The position numbers were made by a program, and so were the translations under genes. The notes under the pieces were generated by a model. It saw only the letters and a program-made list of their open reading frames with translations. It ran no database searches and had not been told where the DNA came from. From contig CAWGGM010000022.1 of assembly GCA_963822115.1 (NCBI GenBank), positions 62,001 to 126,000 of the forward strand: 64,000 nucleotides of DNA. The letters run 5' to 3'. The DNA is from CAWDXG01 sp963822115 (lineage in GTDB: Bacteria; Myxococcota_A; Polyangia; Polyangiales; Polyangiaceae). Shown here piece by piece: positions 10,041-17,588 of the stretch; the stretch's first letter is position 1, and each line of letters begins with the position of its first letter.

Positions 10041-10128
10041 GTTGTTCGCGGCGATCAGGCGGCTTCTGTTGCCAGCTTCGCAGGGGCTGCCGGCGCGGCC
10101 CGCCTCGTGTTAAGCGTCGTGCCCCACC

Positions 10129-11235
10129 ATGAGCGAGCCCAACGAGGATCCCACGCTCGGCCTGATGCGCGTACTGCGCGACGACGGCCGCACCGATCCG
10201 GTGACCGATCCCTTCCTGGCGCCGGACGTGCTCCTGAAGATGTACCGCGAGATGCGCCGCGTGCGCATTCTCGAGACGCGCATGGTCGCGCTGCAGCGCC
10301 AGGGCCGCATTGGCTTCTACGGCAGCTGCACGGGACAGGAAGCGCCGCCCATCGGCACCGCCTTCGCGCTCGATCCCGGCGACTGGGTTTTCCCGGCACT
10401 GCGCGAGAGCGCGATCATGCTGGTGCGCGGCTTCCCGCTCACGCGCTATCTAGCGCAGGTGTTCGGCAACCGCTACGACGTGCTCAAGGGCCGGCAGATG
10501 CCGAGCCACATGTCCGCGCGCGAGGTCAACCAGGTCTCCTGGTCGAGCTGCATCGGCCCGCAGATCCCGCAGGCCGTGGGCGCGGCCTGGGCGGCGAAGA
10601 AGCGCGGCGACCGCATCGTCACGGTCGGCTTCATGGGTGACGGCGCGACCAGCCAGCCCGACTTCCACAACGCGATGAACTTCGCGGGCGTGTTCCGCGT
10701 GCCGTGCGTGATGATCTGCCAGAACAACCACTGGTCGATCAGCGTGCCCACGTCCAAGCAGACGGCGTCACAGACGATCGCCGTCAAGGCCAAGGCCTAC
10801 GGCGTTCCGGGGCTGCGCGTCGACGGCAACGACATCCTGGCCGTGTACCGCGCCGTCAGCGACGCCGCCCAGCATGCACGCGACGGCGGCGGTCCCACCT
10901 TCATCGAGTGCGTTACGTATCGCATGGGCGCGCACTCGACGAGCGACGACCCGAGCCGCTACCGCTCCGAGGAAGAAGTGCAGGAGTGGGCCAAGAAGGA
11001 TCCCGTCGATCGCTTCCGCCGCCACCTGGTCTACCTCGGCGTACTGGACGACGCGCTCGAAGCCAAGATGGACGAGGAGGTCGGCGAGGAGATCTCGGCG
11101 GCCATCAAGGAAGTCGAACAGTACGGCCCGCCCGAGCGGGAATCCCTCTTCGACGACGTCTACGCCACGCCCCCCTGGAACATCGAAGAACAGCGCGCCG
11201 AGCTGCTCAAGCTGCCGCCCGCGCCGAGTCACTAG
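10129..11235 (+). CDS. Thiamine-diphosphate 2-oxoacid dehydrogenase E1 component, alpha subunit
   Basis: 368 residues, normal length for E1-alpha of the branched-chain (BCKDH)/pyruvate dehydrogenase family. Seen: RQGRIGFYGSCTGQEA, the YRM/HxxR region around RMGAHSTSDDPSRYR (the substrate and phosphorylation loop of E1-alpha), and the ThDP motif GDGATSQPDFHNAMNFAGV ending in NN about 30 residues after GDG. It catalyses oxidative decarboxylation of a 2-oxo acid and reductive acylation of the E2 lipoyl group. The sequence looks closer to the branched-chain type than to pyruvate E1-alpha. The dihydrolipoamide dehydrogenase gene starts 63 nt downstream, but no E1-beta or E2 gene is in the window, so the rest of the complex must be elsewhere. 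Confidence 0.88.
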   Translation: MSEPNEDPTLGLMRVLRDDGRTDPVTDPFLAPDVLLKMYREMRRVRILETRMVALQRQGRIGFYGSCTGQEAPPIGTAFALDPGDWVFPALRESAIMLVRGFPLTRYLAQVFGNRYDVLKGRQMPSHMSAREVNQVSWSSCIGPQIPQAVGAAWAAKKRGDRIVTVGFMGDGATSQPDFHNAMNFAGVFRVPCVMICQNNHWSISVPTSKQTASQTIAVKAKAYGVPGLRVDGNDILAVYRAVSDAAQHARDGGGPTFIECVTYRMGAHSTSDDPSRYRSEEEVQEWAKKDPVDRFRRHLVYLGVLDDALEAKMDEEVGEEISAAIKEVEQYGPPERESLFDDVYATPPWNIEEQRAELLKLPPAPSH

Positions 11236-11298
11236 GCGTCGGTCAAGTATCGTGCCTCCCGCCTTGTGACGCGCGCTGCGTTCCGCTAACAGGGCCGC

Positions 11299-12712
11299 AT
11301 GGCGGATGAACAGTTCGATGCGATCGTGCTGGGCGGTGGGCCTGGCGGGTACGTGTGCGCGATCCGGCTCGCGCAGCTCGGGCAGAGCGTGGCCTGCATC
11401 GAGGAAGAGGAATACGGCGGCGTGTGCCTCAACTGGGGCTGCATCCCGTCCAAGGCGCTGATCTCCAACGCGCACCTGTACGAAAAGGCGCACTCGGCGG
11501 ACGAAGTGGGCCTGCGCTTCGGCACGGTGGAGCTCGACTCCGACCGCATGCAGGACTGGAAGGACGGCATCGTCAAGAAGCTGACAGGCGGCGTGCGGCA
11601 GCTGCTCAAGGCCAACAAGGCCACCATCGTCGAGGGCAGCGGCAAGCTCGTCGATCGCCGCAGCGTCGAGGTGAAGGGCAAGGACGGCCAGACGCGGCGC
11701 CTGGTCGCGAACAAGGGCATCGTCGTCGCCACCGGCTCGGCCACCATCCAGATCCCGGGTTTCGAATTCGACGGGCTGCGCGTGATCGGCGCGCGCGAGG
11801 CAGTCAGCCTGCGCCGCGTGCCCGAGCGGCTGGTCGTGATCGGTGGCGGCGTGATCGGACTCGAGCTGGGCATGGTCTACCAGGCCTTCGGCAGCAAGCT
11901 CACGGTGGTGGAGCTCACGCCGAGCCTCTTGCCCGGCACCGATCCCGACTGCACCAAGGTCGTCGAGCGCCAGCTCAAGAAGCGCGGCGCAACGGTGCTG
12001 ACCGGCGCCAAGGCCGAGGGCTACGAGGCGACCGACGAGGGCACGCTGCGCGTCAAGGTGAAGAAGGGCGGCGAGACGCAGTCCATCGAGTGCGAGATCG
12101 TGCTGGTCGCCGTGGGCATGAAGCCGCGCTCGCGCGGCATCGGCCTCGAAGAGCTGGGCGTGCAGATCGACCAGCGCGGCTTCGTCATGACCAACGACGT
12201 CTGCCAGACCAACGTCGAAGGCATCTACGCCATCGGCGACGTGAGCGGCCCGCCCATGCTCGCGCACAAGGCCAGCAAGGAAGGGGAGGTGTGCGCCGAG
12301 GTCATTGCGGGTCACCGCGCCGGCAAGGACTGGGTCACCGTGCCCGGCATCATCTTCACCAGCCCCGAGATCGCCACGGTCGGCCTCACCGAGCAGGCGG
12401 CGAAAGAGCAGGGCCTGGACGTGAAGAGCGGCCGCTTCCCCTTCGCCGCTCTAGGCCGCGCCATGAGCATCCGCGAGACCGACGGCTTCGTGAAGGTCGT
12501 GATGGAAAAGGAGTCGAAGCGCATCGTCGGCATCCACATCGTCGGCCCGAGCGCCAGCGATCTCGATCAGCGAAGCCGCGCTCGCCCTGGAAATGGTCGC
12601 GACCGCCGAGGACGTGGCTCTGACCATCCACCCGCATCCGACCCTCGGCGAATCCCTGATGGAAGCCAGCGCCGCAGCGCTGGGGCATGCGATCCACATC
12701 GTGAACCGCTAG
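11299..12712 (+). CDS. lpdA: Dihydrolipoamide dehydrogenase (E3), C-terminus frameshifted
   Basis: FAD- and NAD-binding disulfide oxidoreductase that reoxidises the lipoyl arm of 2-oxoacid dehydrogenase complexes. Seen: N-terminal GGGPGGYVCAIRLAQLG, the redox-active GGVCLNWGCIPSK (CxxxxC with Asn-Trp), the second Rossmann motif GGGVIGLELG, and GDVSGPPMLAHKA. The dimerisation domain is read normally to HIVGPSASDL. One extra base at about 12565 then throws the frame off. In the next frame the expected ending ISEAALALEM, HPHPTLGE and HIVNR continues to the TAG at 12710-12712. As written, the unshifted frame would continue to 12735. The real product is about 470 residues. It is paired with the E1-alpha gene just upstream. 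Confidence 0.88.
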
Positions 12713-12731
12713 CCGCGCGCGCCATCAAGCG

Positions 12732-13316
12732 ATGACGGCGGGCGGGGACGCGGACGAGGAGCGCGACTACCGCGATGCGCGGCCGCGCCTGACGCTGCAA
12801 CTCCGGCTGGTGCCGGTGCCGGTGAAGCGGTCCAACGCGCGGGCGTTCCAGTTCTGGATCGGAGCGATGGCGCTGGCCATGCTCTTCGGCGCAACCATGC
12901 CCTTCGGCCAGCAGGCGACCGCCGTGCTGTGCTTTGCGATCCTCGCCGTAGGCATGGTGCTTTCGATCGCCGGACACCGTCTGTTCCGGGGGCGCGTGCT
13001 CCGGCTCGACATCGGCTGCGACAGGGTCGTGCTCGAAAGCGCGAAGAGCAGGAACCGCATCGCCCTCTGCCCGCGCGAGGAGCTCGACGCCACGCCGCGC
13101 CACGCCGTCGAAGGCAGCTTCGAGCTCGTCACGCTCGAGCTCGCGGTCGGCTCGCGTCGCCTGACCGTCGGTCCCGCCGGCACGGGCTACCGCTGGCGCT
13201 TGGAAACCAAGCCGGGGCGCCCTGCCCAGTACGATCTCGAGCACGCCGAGTGGGTCGCCCTGCTCGAAGCGCTCGCGCTGACCGAGCAGGCGGTGCTGCC
13301 GGAGCTGGAAGAGTAG
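12732..13316 (+). CDS. Small membrane protein, unknown function
   Basis: 194 residues: a charged N-terminus of about 40 residues, two hydrophobic helices (about 43-62 and 64-83), then a soluble beta-rich C-terminal part (VLRLDIGCDRVVLES, RRLTVGPAGTGYRW). Two-helix anchors followed by a PH-like soluble domain occur in many uncharacterised bacterial membrane proteins. No specific family is recognised. It starts 19 nt after the corrected end of lpdA and could be in the same transcript. Confidence 0.7.
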   Translation: MTAGGDADEERDYRDARPRLTLQLRLVPVPVKRSNARAFQFWIGAMALAMLFGATMPFGQQATAVLCFAILAVGMVLSIAGHRLFRGRVLRLDIGCDRVVLESAKSRNRIALCPREELDATPRHAVEGSFELVTLELAVGSRRLTVGPAGTGYRWRLETKPGRPAQYDLEHAEWVALLEALALTEQAVLPELEE

Positions 13317-13364
13317 ACGCCGCCGGCGTCGTCCGGCGCTCCGGCGGGTATCGCTCCCCGTGCG

Positions 13365-13770
13365 TCAGAGCGGCAAACGGCGCACGCGGGGCTCTGCATC
13401 CGTGTCATCGACGGACACGGCGGCACGGGCGTCCAGATCCCCAGCGCAAACGGCGATGCTATCCACGACCAGCTCGGCAAGCGCTTCCGCTCGCAACCCT
13501 TCCGCACGGGTCCGGAGCACCGACGGAGCTGTCGCCGCCCGCCGCGCGAGGATCGCGTGGAAAGTCGGCGTCGACCGTGATGACGACCCGTCCCGCCGCG
13601 TCCGGCCAGTCGAGGATGGCCTCGTCCGATGCGGTGGACAGGCCGACCTGGGCGGCGTGCACGGTATCGAAACCGTGCACGACCCCTGCCGCGAGCGGCG
13701 CGGCGAGCGCGACGGCCCACGCGCTATGTGCGAGGCCGTGCACGGCACGGAGCCGTGCAGGGAACCTCAT
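13365..13770 (-). pseudogene. DUF5615 / PIN-like toxin remnant, frameshifted and N-terminally degenerate
   Basis: The second half reads like DUF5615 PIN-like proteins: GFDTVHAAQVGLSTASDEAIL, then GRVVITVDADF, and, after skipping one base in the AAA/TTT run at 13561-13563, HAILARRAATAPSVL, EGLRAEALAEL and a C-terminal VRRLPL. The frameshift splits it. The N-terminus (MRFPARLRAVHG...) lacks the usual early Asp-containing DENLP-type motif, so it is probably inactive even when the frame is restored. The ATG at 13770 overlaps the stop of the upstream lipoprotein gene (ATGA). No antitoxin gene is adjacent. Family assignment is from pattern memory. Confidence 0.5.
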
Positions 13771-14171
13771 CTGGAGATGATGCAAGGCGGGTTGCCCGGC
13801 GCGGGGGGCGACTTGCAGTAGTACCCGCAAGGGCACTGGGGGAGATCGTCGGCCTGGACACAGTCCGGATCGCTCGTCCTGTACGCGCAGGAGTAGACGT
13901 AGGGGTAGCCGGGCAGGGGCGGCTTCTCGCCCGCGCTGTAGCTGGTGTCGCATTGGCAGGCCTCGCTCACCCGCCGTGCCGCTCCGTCCGGCGCGTCCGT
14001 CGCAGCGTCGTGCTGGCCGGCGTCGTGCTGGCCGGCGTCGTGCTGGCCGGCGTCGTGCGGACCAGCATCGTTCCCCCCTCCGCTGCTCGCCATGATCGTC
14101 CTGCCGCCACAGCCGCTCGCGAGCAGCGCCGCGAGGGCGATCGTCCAGACTCTGCAATCGATGCGGTTCAT
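13767..14171 (-). CDS. Small lipoprotein with Asp-Ala-Gly-Gln-His repeats, paralogue of the next gene
   Basis: 134 residues from ATG at 14171. Signal peptide MNRIDCRVWTIALAALLASGC, with a lipobox-type Cys. After it comes a 15-bp coding repeat giving DAGQH three times, then a Cys-rich domain (SEACQCDTSYSAGEKPP, YPYVYSCAYRTSDPDC, CPCGYYC). The core matches the upstream neighbour at 14180-14551 (HPYAYYCDEEVNDPACIETG), so the two arose by tandem duplication. It is probably surface exposed, with unknown function. It starts 8 nt after the stop of that neighbour. Confidence 0.75.
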   Translation of the reverse strand: MNRIDCRVWTIALAALLASGCGGRTIMASSGGGNDAGPHDAGQHDAGQHDAGQHDAATDAPDGAARRVSEACQCDTSYSAGEKPPLPGYPYVYSCAYRTSDPDCVQADDLPQCPCGYYCKSPPAPGNPPCIISR

Positions 14172-14179
14172 GGCAGCGC

Positions 14180-14551
14180 TCACGAGGGTGGCGGTTCGGA
14201 ACAGGCATATTCCCAGGCCTGGGCGCTGTCGGAAAACCCGGTCTCGATACAGGCCGGATCGTTCACCTCCTCGTCGCAATAGTAGGCATACGGATGGGTC
14301 TGCAGCCGCGGATCCGGCACCGTTGGCGGGTACTTCCCCCAATAGGTACACACATCCGGCACGCGCGGTCCCGCGTCGACCAGCGCGTCCGTCGCGGCGT
14401 CGGCAGATCCGGAGTCCGTGCCTCCAGCGTCGCTGGCGGCAGCGTCGTGCGCACCCGCACCGGCGTCGCTCTGCATCGTCGTGCCGCCGCACGCCACCGC
14501 CAGCAGCGCGGCCAGCGCTGTCCAACACGCCATGTGTCCGATGCGGGTCAT
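14180..14551 (-). CDS. Small Cys-containing lipoprotein, paralogue of 13767-14171
   Basis: 123 residues from ATG at 14551, which overlaps the stop of the Asp-box lipoprotein by the ATGA arrangement. Signal peptide MTRIGHMACWTALAALLAVAC with lipobox AVAC, an Ala/Asp/Gly linker, then the domain shared with its paralogue: PDVCTYWGKYPP, HPYAYYC, NDPACIETG and YAC. A longer in-frame upstream start exists but would lie inside the preceding gene. No enzyme motif is seen. Confidence 0.75.
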   Translation of the reverse strand: MTRIGHMACWTALAALLAVACGGTTMQSDAGAGAHDAAASDAGGTDSGSADAATDALVDAGPRVPDVCTYWGKYPPTVPDPRLQTHPYAYYCDEEVNDPACIETGFSDSAQAWEYACSEPPPS

Positions 14552-16287
14552 TGGAGCGGGTTGTATAGGCCCATGATATTGTAGTGCAGATAGGCGTTCG
14601 GCGCTGCGGGCGGTGGCTGGTCGGACTGCGGCCACTGGGCGAGGAAGAACAGCATCTCGCGCGGCCCGCCCAGGGGGAGATAGAAGAACGCGCCGGCGTC
14701 GTAGTCACCGGCCCAGGTGACTTTCCCGAAAGTGGGTGCATAGTTCGGCAGCCAGTGGGCAGGCTTGCCGTTGTCCAGGGCGAGCTGGTGAGGCCCGTAC
14801 ACCATGTTGAAGTCACCGAACGCCGCCCAGCGAGCGGTCTCCCCCTCGCCCAGCGTAACGCCCAGGAAGTTGCTCGAACTGGGCAGCTCCAACCAGTACA
14901 GCACCGCCGCGTTTCCAAGCCAGGCCTCGCTCGATCCGGCCGGTGGCGGGCTGAACTCGAAGCGGTCGGTCTCGATGAATCGCGCCTGGACGACACTGGC
15001 GTCCGCTGCCTTGGCCCGGATGGTGGCCAGTGGCTCGACGATTGCCTTGGCGTTGGCAGGTTCCAGTGGCACGTAGACATTCACGACGCGCAACACCGAG
15101 CGCCTGACCGTGCCGACGAGGGGGACCGCCACGGTTTCAATCGATGGGTAGGCAACGCGGACCGCATCGAGGGCGAGCCCGGTGTCAAGCCCTGCCGGGC
15201 CCAGGTCGGGACCTCGCGCGAGCGTGATACCTGGAAAGGCGAGCTTCTGGTTTCCCAGCACGTCGCCGTGGCGCACATTGGCGCAAGGCTGGGGCTGCTG
15301 CGCGCCGGTGGCGATGTTGGTGAGGGTGTAGGAAACGCTCATCTTCTTCGGGAAGGACTGGCCCTTGTCGGGGCTGAAGTCGAGCTCCGGGTCGCCAGAC
15401 ACGCAACGCGCCACGTACAGCCCGTTGCTGGTCGAGGTCATGTTGTTGGGCCGCGCGCCGCCAGCCAGGATAGCTGGCGTGGTCGTGTTCCAGGTCTTGC
15501 CGTCGTCGTCCGAGCGGTAGACGAGCGTGTCCTCGTGCACTGCACCGCTGGAGTCCTTGCCGCTCGCAACCACGGTGACGTACACGTTGCTCGTGAAGTG
15601 ATCGTAGTACATCGCCTCGCGATCGAAGGACTGGTAGTCGCCGCTCGGGACGTCCGTCGGGTCGATGTGGGAGAGGACCGTCCAGCTCTGCCCGCAGTCG
15701 TCGGACTCGTAGACGAGCAGCGCGCCGAATTGGGTCTTGTGGGCGTCGACGTCGCAGTTGCAGTTGAGAATGTTGCTACAGGATGGCGACGCGTAGCGGT
15801 CCGCAAGCCCGACGTACAGAATCTTCTGCCCATGTTTGCCGACGCGCACCATCCACGTATCCGAGTCGGACCTCTCGTAGCGTGCGTGTTGTCGCCTGAA
15901 GTACGAGCAGCCCGGAAAGCATGCGAGGTCCGTGCAGACCTGCACGGCTTTGCCGTACGTGCCGACGATGTCCGTCTTGTCCTCCGGCATGAGTTCGTCG
16001 ATGTGCGCAAGATCGACCGGCTCGCTCTTGTCCTGCAGCAGTTGCCCCAAGGGGACCGACATGACGTGCTGTCGCAGGCCCGAGTAGGTACCGTACGTGA
16101 ATACCGCGCGCCCGTTAGGGCAGGCCGTGTTGTTGATGCCAGGCGGAATGACGACCGAGGTGCTCTCGGCGTAGCCGTGATGCTTGCCCGTCCCCGCGGG
16201 CGCCGCCAGCGGCGTCAGCCGCGGGCTGGTCTTCTCCTGGCACGCGGTTACGCCCAGTAGAGCGAACGCGCCGCACATCGCGACCAC
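14548..16287 (-). CDS. Asp-box (BNR/sialidase-fold) lipoprotein
   Basis: 579 residues from a GTG at 16287. The N-terminus MVAMCGAFALLGVTAC has lipobox VTAC, but this is a short n-region. In the same frame upstream the sequence reads SSRWRV, a better positively charged start, implying that translation may begin further 5' through the octamer tract. The mature protein has Asp-box motifs SDDCGQSW and SDDDGKTW, typical of BNR/sialidase beta-propellers that bind glycans or other surface ligands. Catalytic sialidase Arg and Tyr residues cannot be assigned by eye. It heads a minus-strand operon with the two small lipoproteins. Confidence 0.8.
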   Translation of the reverse strand: MVAMCGAFALLGVTACQEKTSPRLTPLAAPAGTGKHHGYAESTSVVIPPGINNTACPNGRAVFTYGTYSGLRQHVMSVPLGQLLQDKSEPVDLAHIDELMPEDKTDIVGTYGKAVQVCTDLACFPGCSYFRRQHARYERSDSDTWMVRVGKHGQKILYVGLADRYASPSCSNILNCNCDVDAHKTQFGALLVYESDDCGQSWTVLSHIDPTDVPSGDYQSFDREAMYYDHFTSNVYVTVVASGKDSSGAVHEDTLVYRSDDDGKTWNTTTPAILAGGARPNNMTSTSNGLYVARCVSGDPELDFSPDKGQSFPKKMSVSYTLTNIATGAQQPQPCANVRHGDVLGNQKLAFPGITLARGPDLGPAGLDTGLALDAVRVAYPSIETVAVPLVGTVRRSVLRVVNVYVPLEPANAKAIVEPLATIRAKAADASVVQARFIETDRFEFSPPPAGSSEAWLGNAAVLYWLELPSSSNFLGVTLGEGETARWAAFGDFNMVYGPHQLALDNGKPAHWLPNYAPTFGKVTWAGDYDAGAFFYLPLGGPREMLFFLAQWPQSDQPPPAAPNAYLHYNIMGLYNPLQ

Positions 16288-16300
16288 ACGCCAGCGACTA

Positions 16301-16370
16301 CTGCGGTGCTGCGGTGCTGCGGTGCTGCGGTGCTGCGGTGCTGCGGTGCTGCGGTGCTGCGGTGCTGCGG
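16301..16370. repeat. Octanucleotide tandem repeat (CTGCGGTG)x8 upstream of Asp-box lipoprotein
   Basis: Eight perfect CTGCGGTG units plus a six-base partial (CACCGCAG on the coding strand). The tract ends 14 nt before the annotated GTG. Just 5' of it, at 16380-16378 on the minus strand, is ATG preceded by GGGAAGGG. It reads MTQPQHRSTAAP through the repeat but is out of frame with the signal peptide at eight units. Seven or ten units would bring it into frame. The layout mirrors the heptamer at 6404-6487. Confidence 0.9.
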
Positions 16371-16455
16371 CTGCGTCATGGGGGCCCTTCCCGTGGGAAA
16401 GATACTGTCTCCCTGTGGCACCTGGGCGTCAAGGGGCGCCGCCGTCCGGTAGAGC

Positions 16456-16745
16456 GCCGCGGCCGGGACGCGCTCTGCGCTGCGGCGCGAGTGTCTGCGC
16501 CGTGCAGTGGCTGCCAGGACCCACCAACCCCCCCCGCGCTGCTGTGGAAGACTGCCAACACGCCAAGCAGAAAGAACGGAGGCGCCGCACCGCCAAGCCC
16601 ACCCCAATCGTTGGCGCTCTTGGCGGTCCCGGTGTCGCAGTTGGCGGTTCGGTCCTCGTCACGCGACGCGGCCGGGACGCACCGCGCGGCGCGAGCGTTG
16701 CGTCTCTGCGACGCATAGCGGCTGCCAGGACCCCCAGAAAATCCC
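16456..16745. repeat. Dispersed intergenic repeat, copy 2 (two direct sub-repeats)
   Basis: Two direct sub-repeats begin with CGCGGCCGGGACGC (about 16458 and 16668), continue through GCGGCGCGAG, and end in GGCTGCCAGGACCC (about 16507 and 16721). Between them lie CGCCAAG and TTGGCGG motifs in inverted orientation (CACCGCCAAGCC and CTCTTGGCGGT). The same elements occur near 586-712 and 21040-21170. No gene is supported between 16371 and 16806. Confidence 0.6.
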
Positions 16746-16806
16746 ACTGAAATGCCTTGATCGGTGTCTCTGGGCAGGCGCTCGACGGCGTGGCATGGTC
16801 TCCGGT

Positions 16807-17544
16807 ATGGGCGTTTTCGATCGCATGGGGCGTGTGATTTCGAGCAACTTCAACGCGCTGCTCGACAAGGCGGAAGATCCGAAGAAGTCCATCGAGCTGA
16901 CGCTCGACGAGATGCAGGAGCAGATCCGCGCGGCGCGCAAGGAAGTGGTGCGCGGCGTCGCGGCCGAGAAGCAGCTCAGAAAGAAGGTCGACGAGCTCGA
17001 CGGCGAGGTCGAGAAATGGGCCAAGCGGGCGGAGCTTGCGGTGCGCCACGACGACGACCAGCTGGCGCGCGAGGCGCTCTTGCAGAAGAAGCGGCTGACC
17101 GGCGAGCGCGATCGCGCCGAGGCGCTGCGCGCCGAGCAGCGCGGCCAGGCGCTGGAGATGAAGGCCGAGCTCGAGCGCATGGAGCAGAAGGTCGAGGAGC
17201 TCAAGGCGAAGAAGAGCACGCTGATCGCGCGCGCCAAGCAGGCCAAGGCCGGCGGCGGCGCGGAGGGGCTCGGTGCGAGCGGCGGCGGGCCGAGCGCGTT
17301 TTCCGAGTTCAGGCGCATGGAGGACCAGATCGAGGGCGTCGAGACGGCGTTCCAGGCGCAGCGCGAGCTGGACGAGGCGCTCGGCGGCGGACGCGGCCCG
17401 GGCGGCATGACGCGCGACGAAGTGGAAGCGCGCTTCCGCGCGCTGGAGCACGGCGAAGCAGCGCCGGCTGGCGACAACGGCGGCGGCAGCGAGATCGACG
17501 ACGAGCTGTCGGCGCTCAAGAAGAAGGTCCGCGTCGGCAAGTGA
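16807..17544 (+). CDS. pspA: PspA/IM30 family protein
   Basis: 245 residues starting MGVFDRMGRVISSNFNALLD, the amphipathic N-terminal helix typical of PspA/Vipp1. EDPKKSIELTLDEMQEQI and a long coiled coil rich in Glu/Lys/Arg/Ala follow, to about residue 150, then a Gly-rich linker, another helix (FSEFRRMEDQIEGVE) and a C-terminal tail ending DELSALKKKVRVGK. These proteins form ESCRT-III-like polymers on the inner face of the cytoplasmic membrane and preserve its integrity under envelope stress. A start 12 nt upstream (MVSG) is possible. Linked in orientation and by 44 nt to the large cyclase-like gene downstream. No PspF or PspBC gene is nearby. Confidence 0.88.
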   Translation: MGVFDRMGRVISSNFNALLDKAEDPKKSIELTLDEMQEQIRAARKEVVRGVAAEKQLRKKVDELDGEVEKWAKRAELAVRHDDDQLAREALLQKKRLTGERDRAEALRAEQRGQALEMKAELERMEQKVEELKAKKSTLIARAKQAKAGGGAEGLGASGGGPSAFSEFRRMEDQIEGVETAFQAQRELDEALGGGRGPGGMTRDEVEARFRALEHGEAAPAGDNGGGSEIDDELSALKKKVRVGK

Positions 17545-17588
17545 ATGCCTAGTCCCGCGATAACCGGGCGGGGGCGCCGGGCGCGCGC

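Noticed and set aside
14584..16260. Plus-strand open frame of 558 codons opposite the Asp-box lipoprotein
   Set aside because: Val/Arg/Gly-rich shadow without motifs; the minus strand has a signal peptide and Asp boxes.
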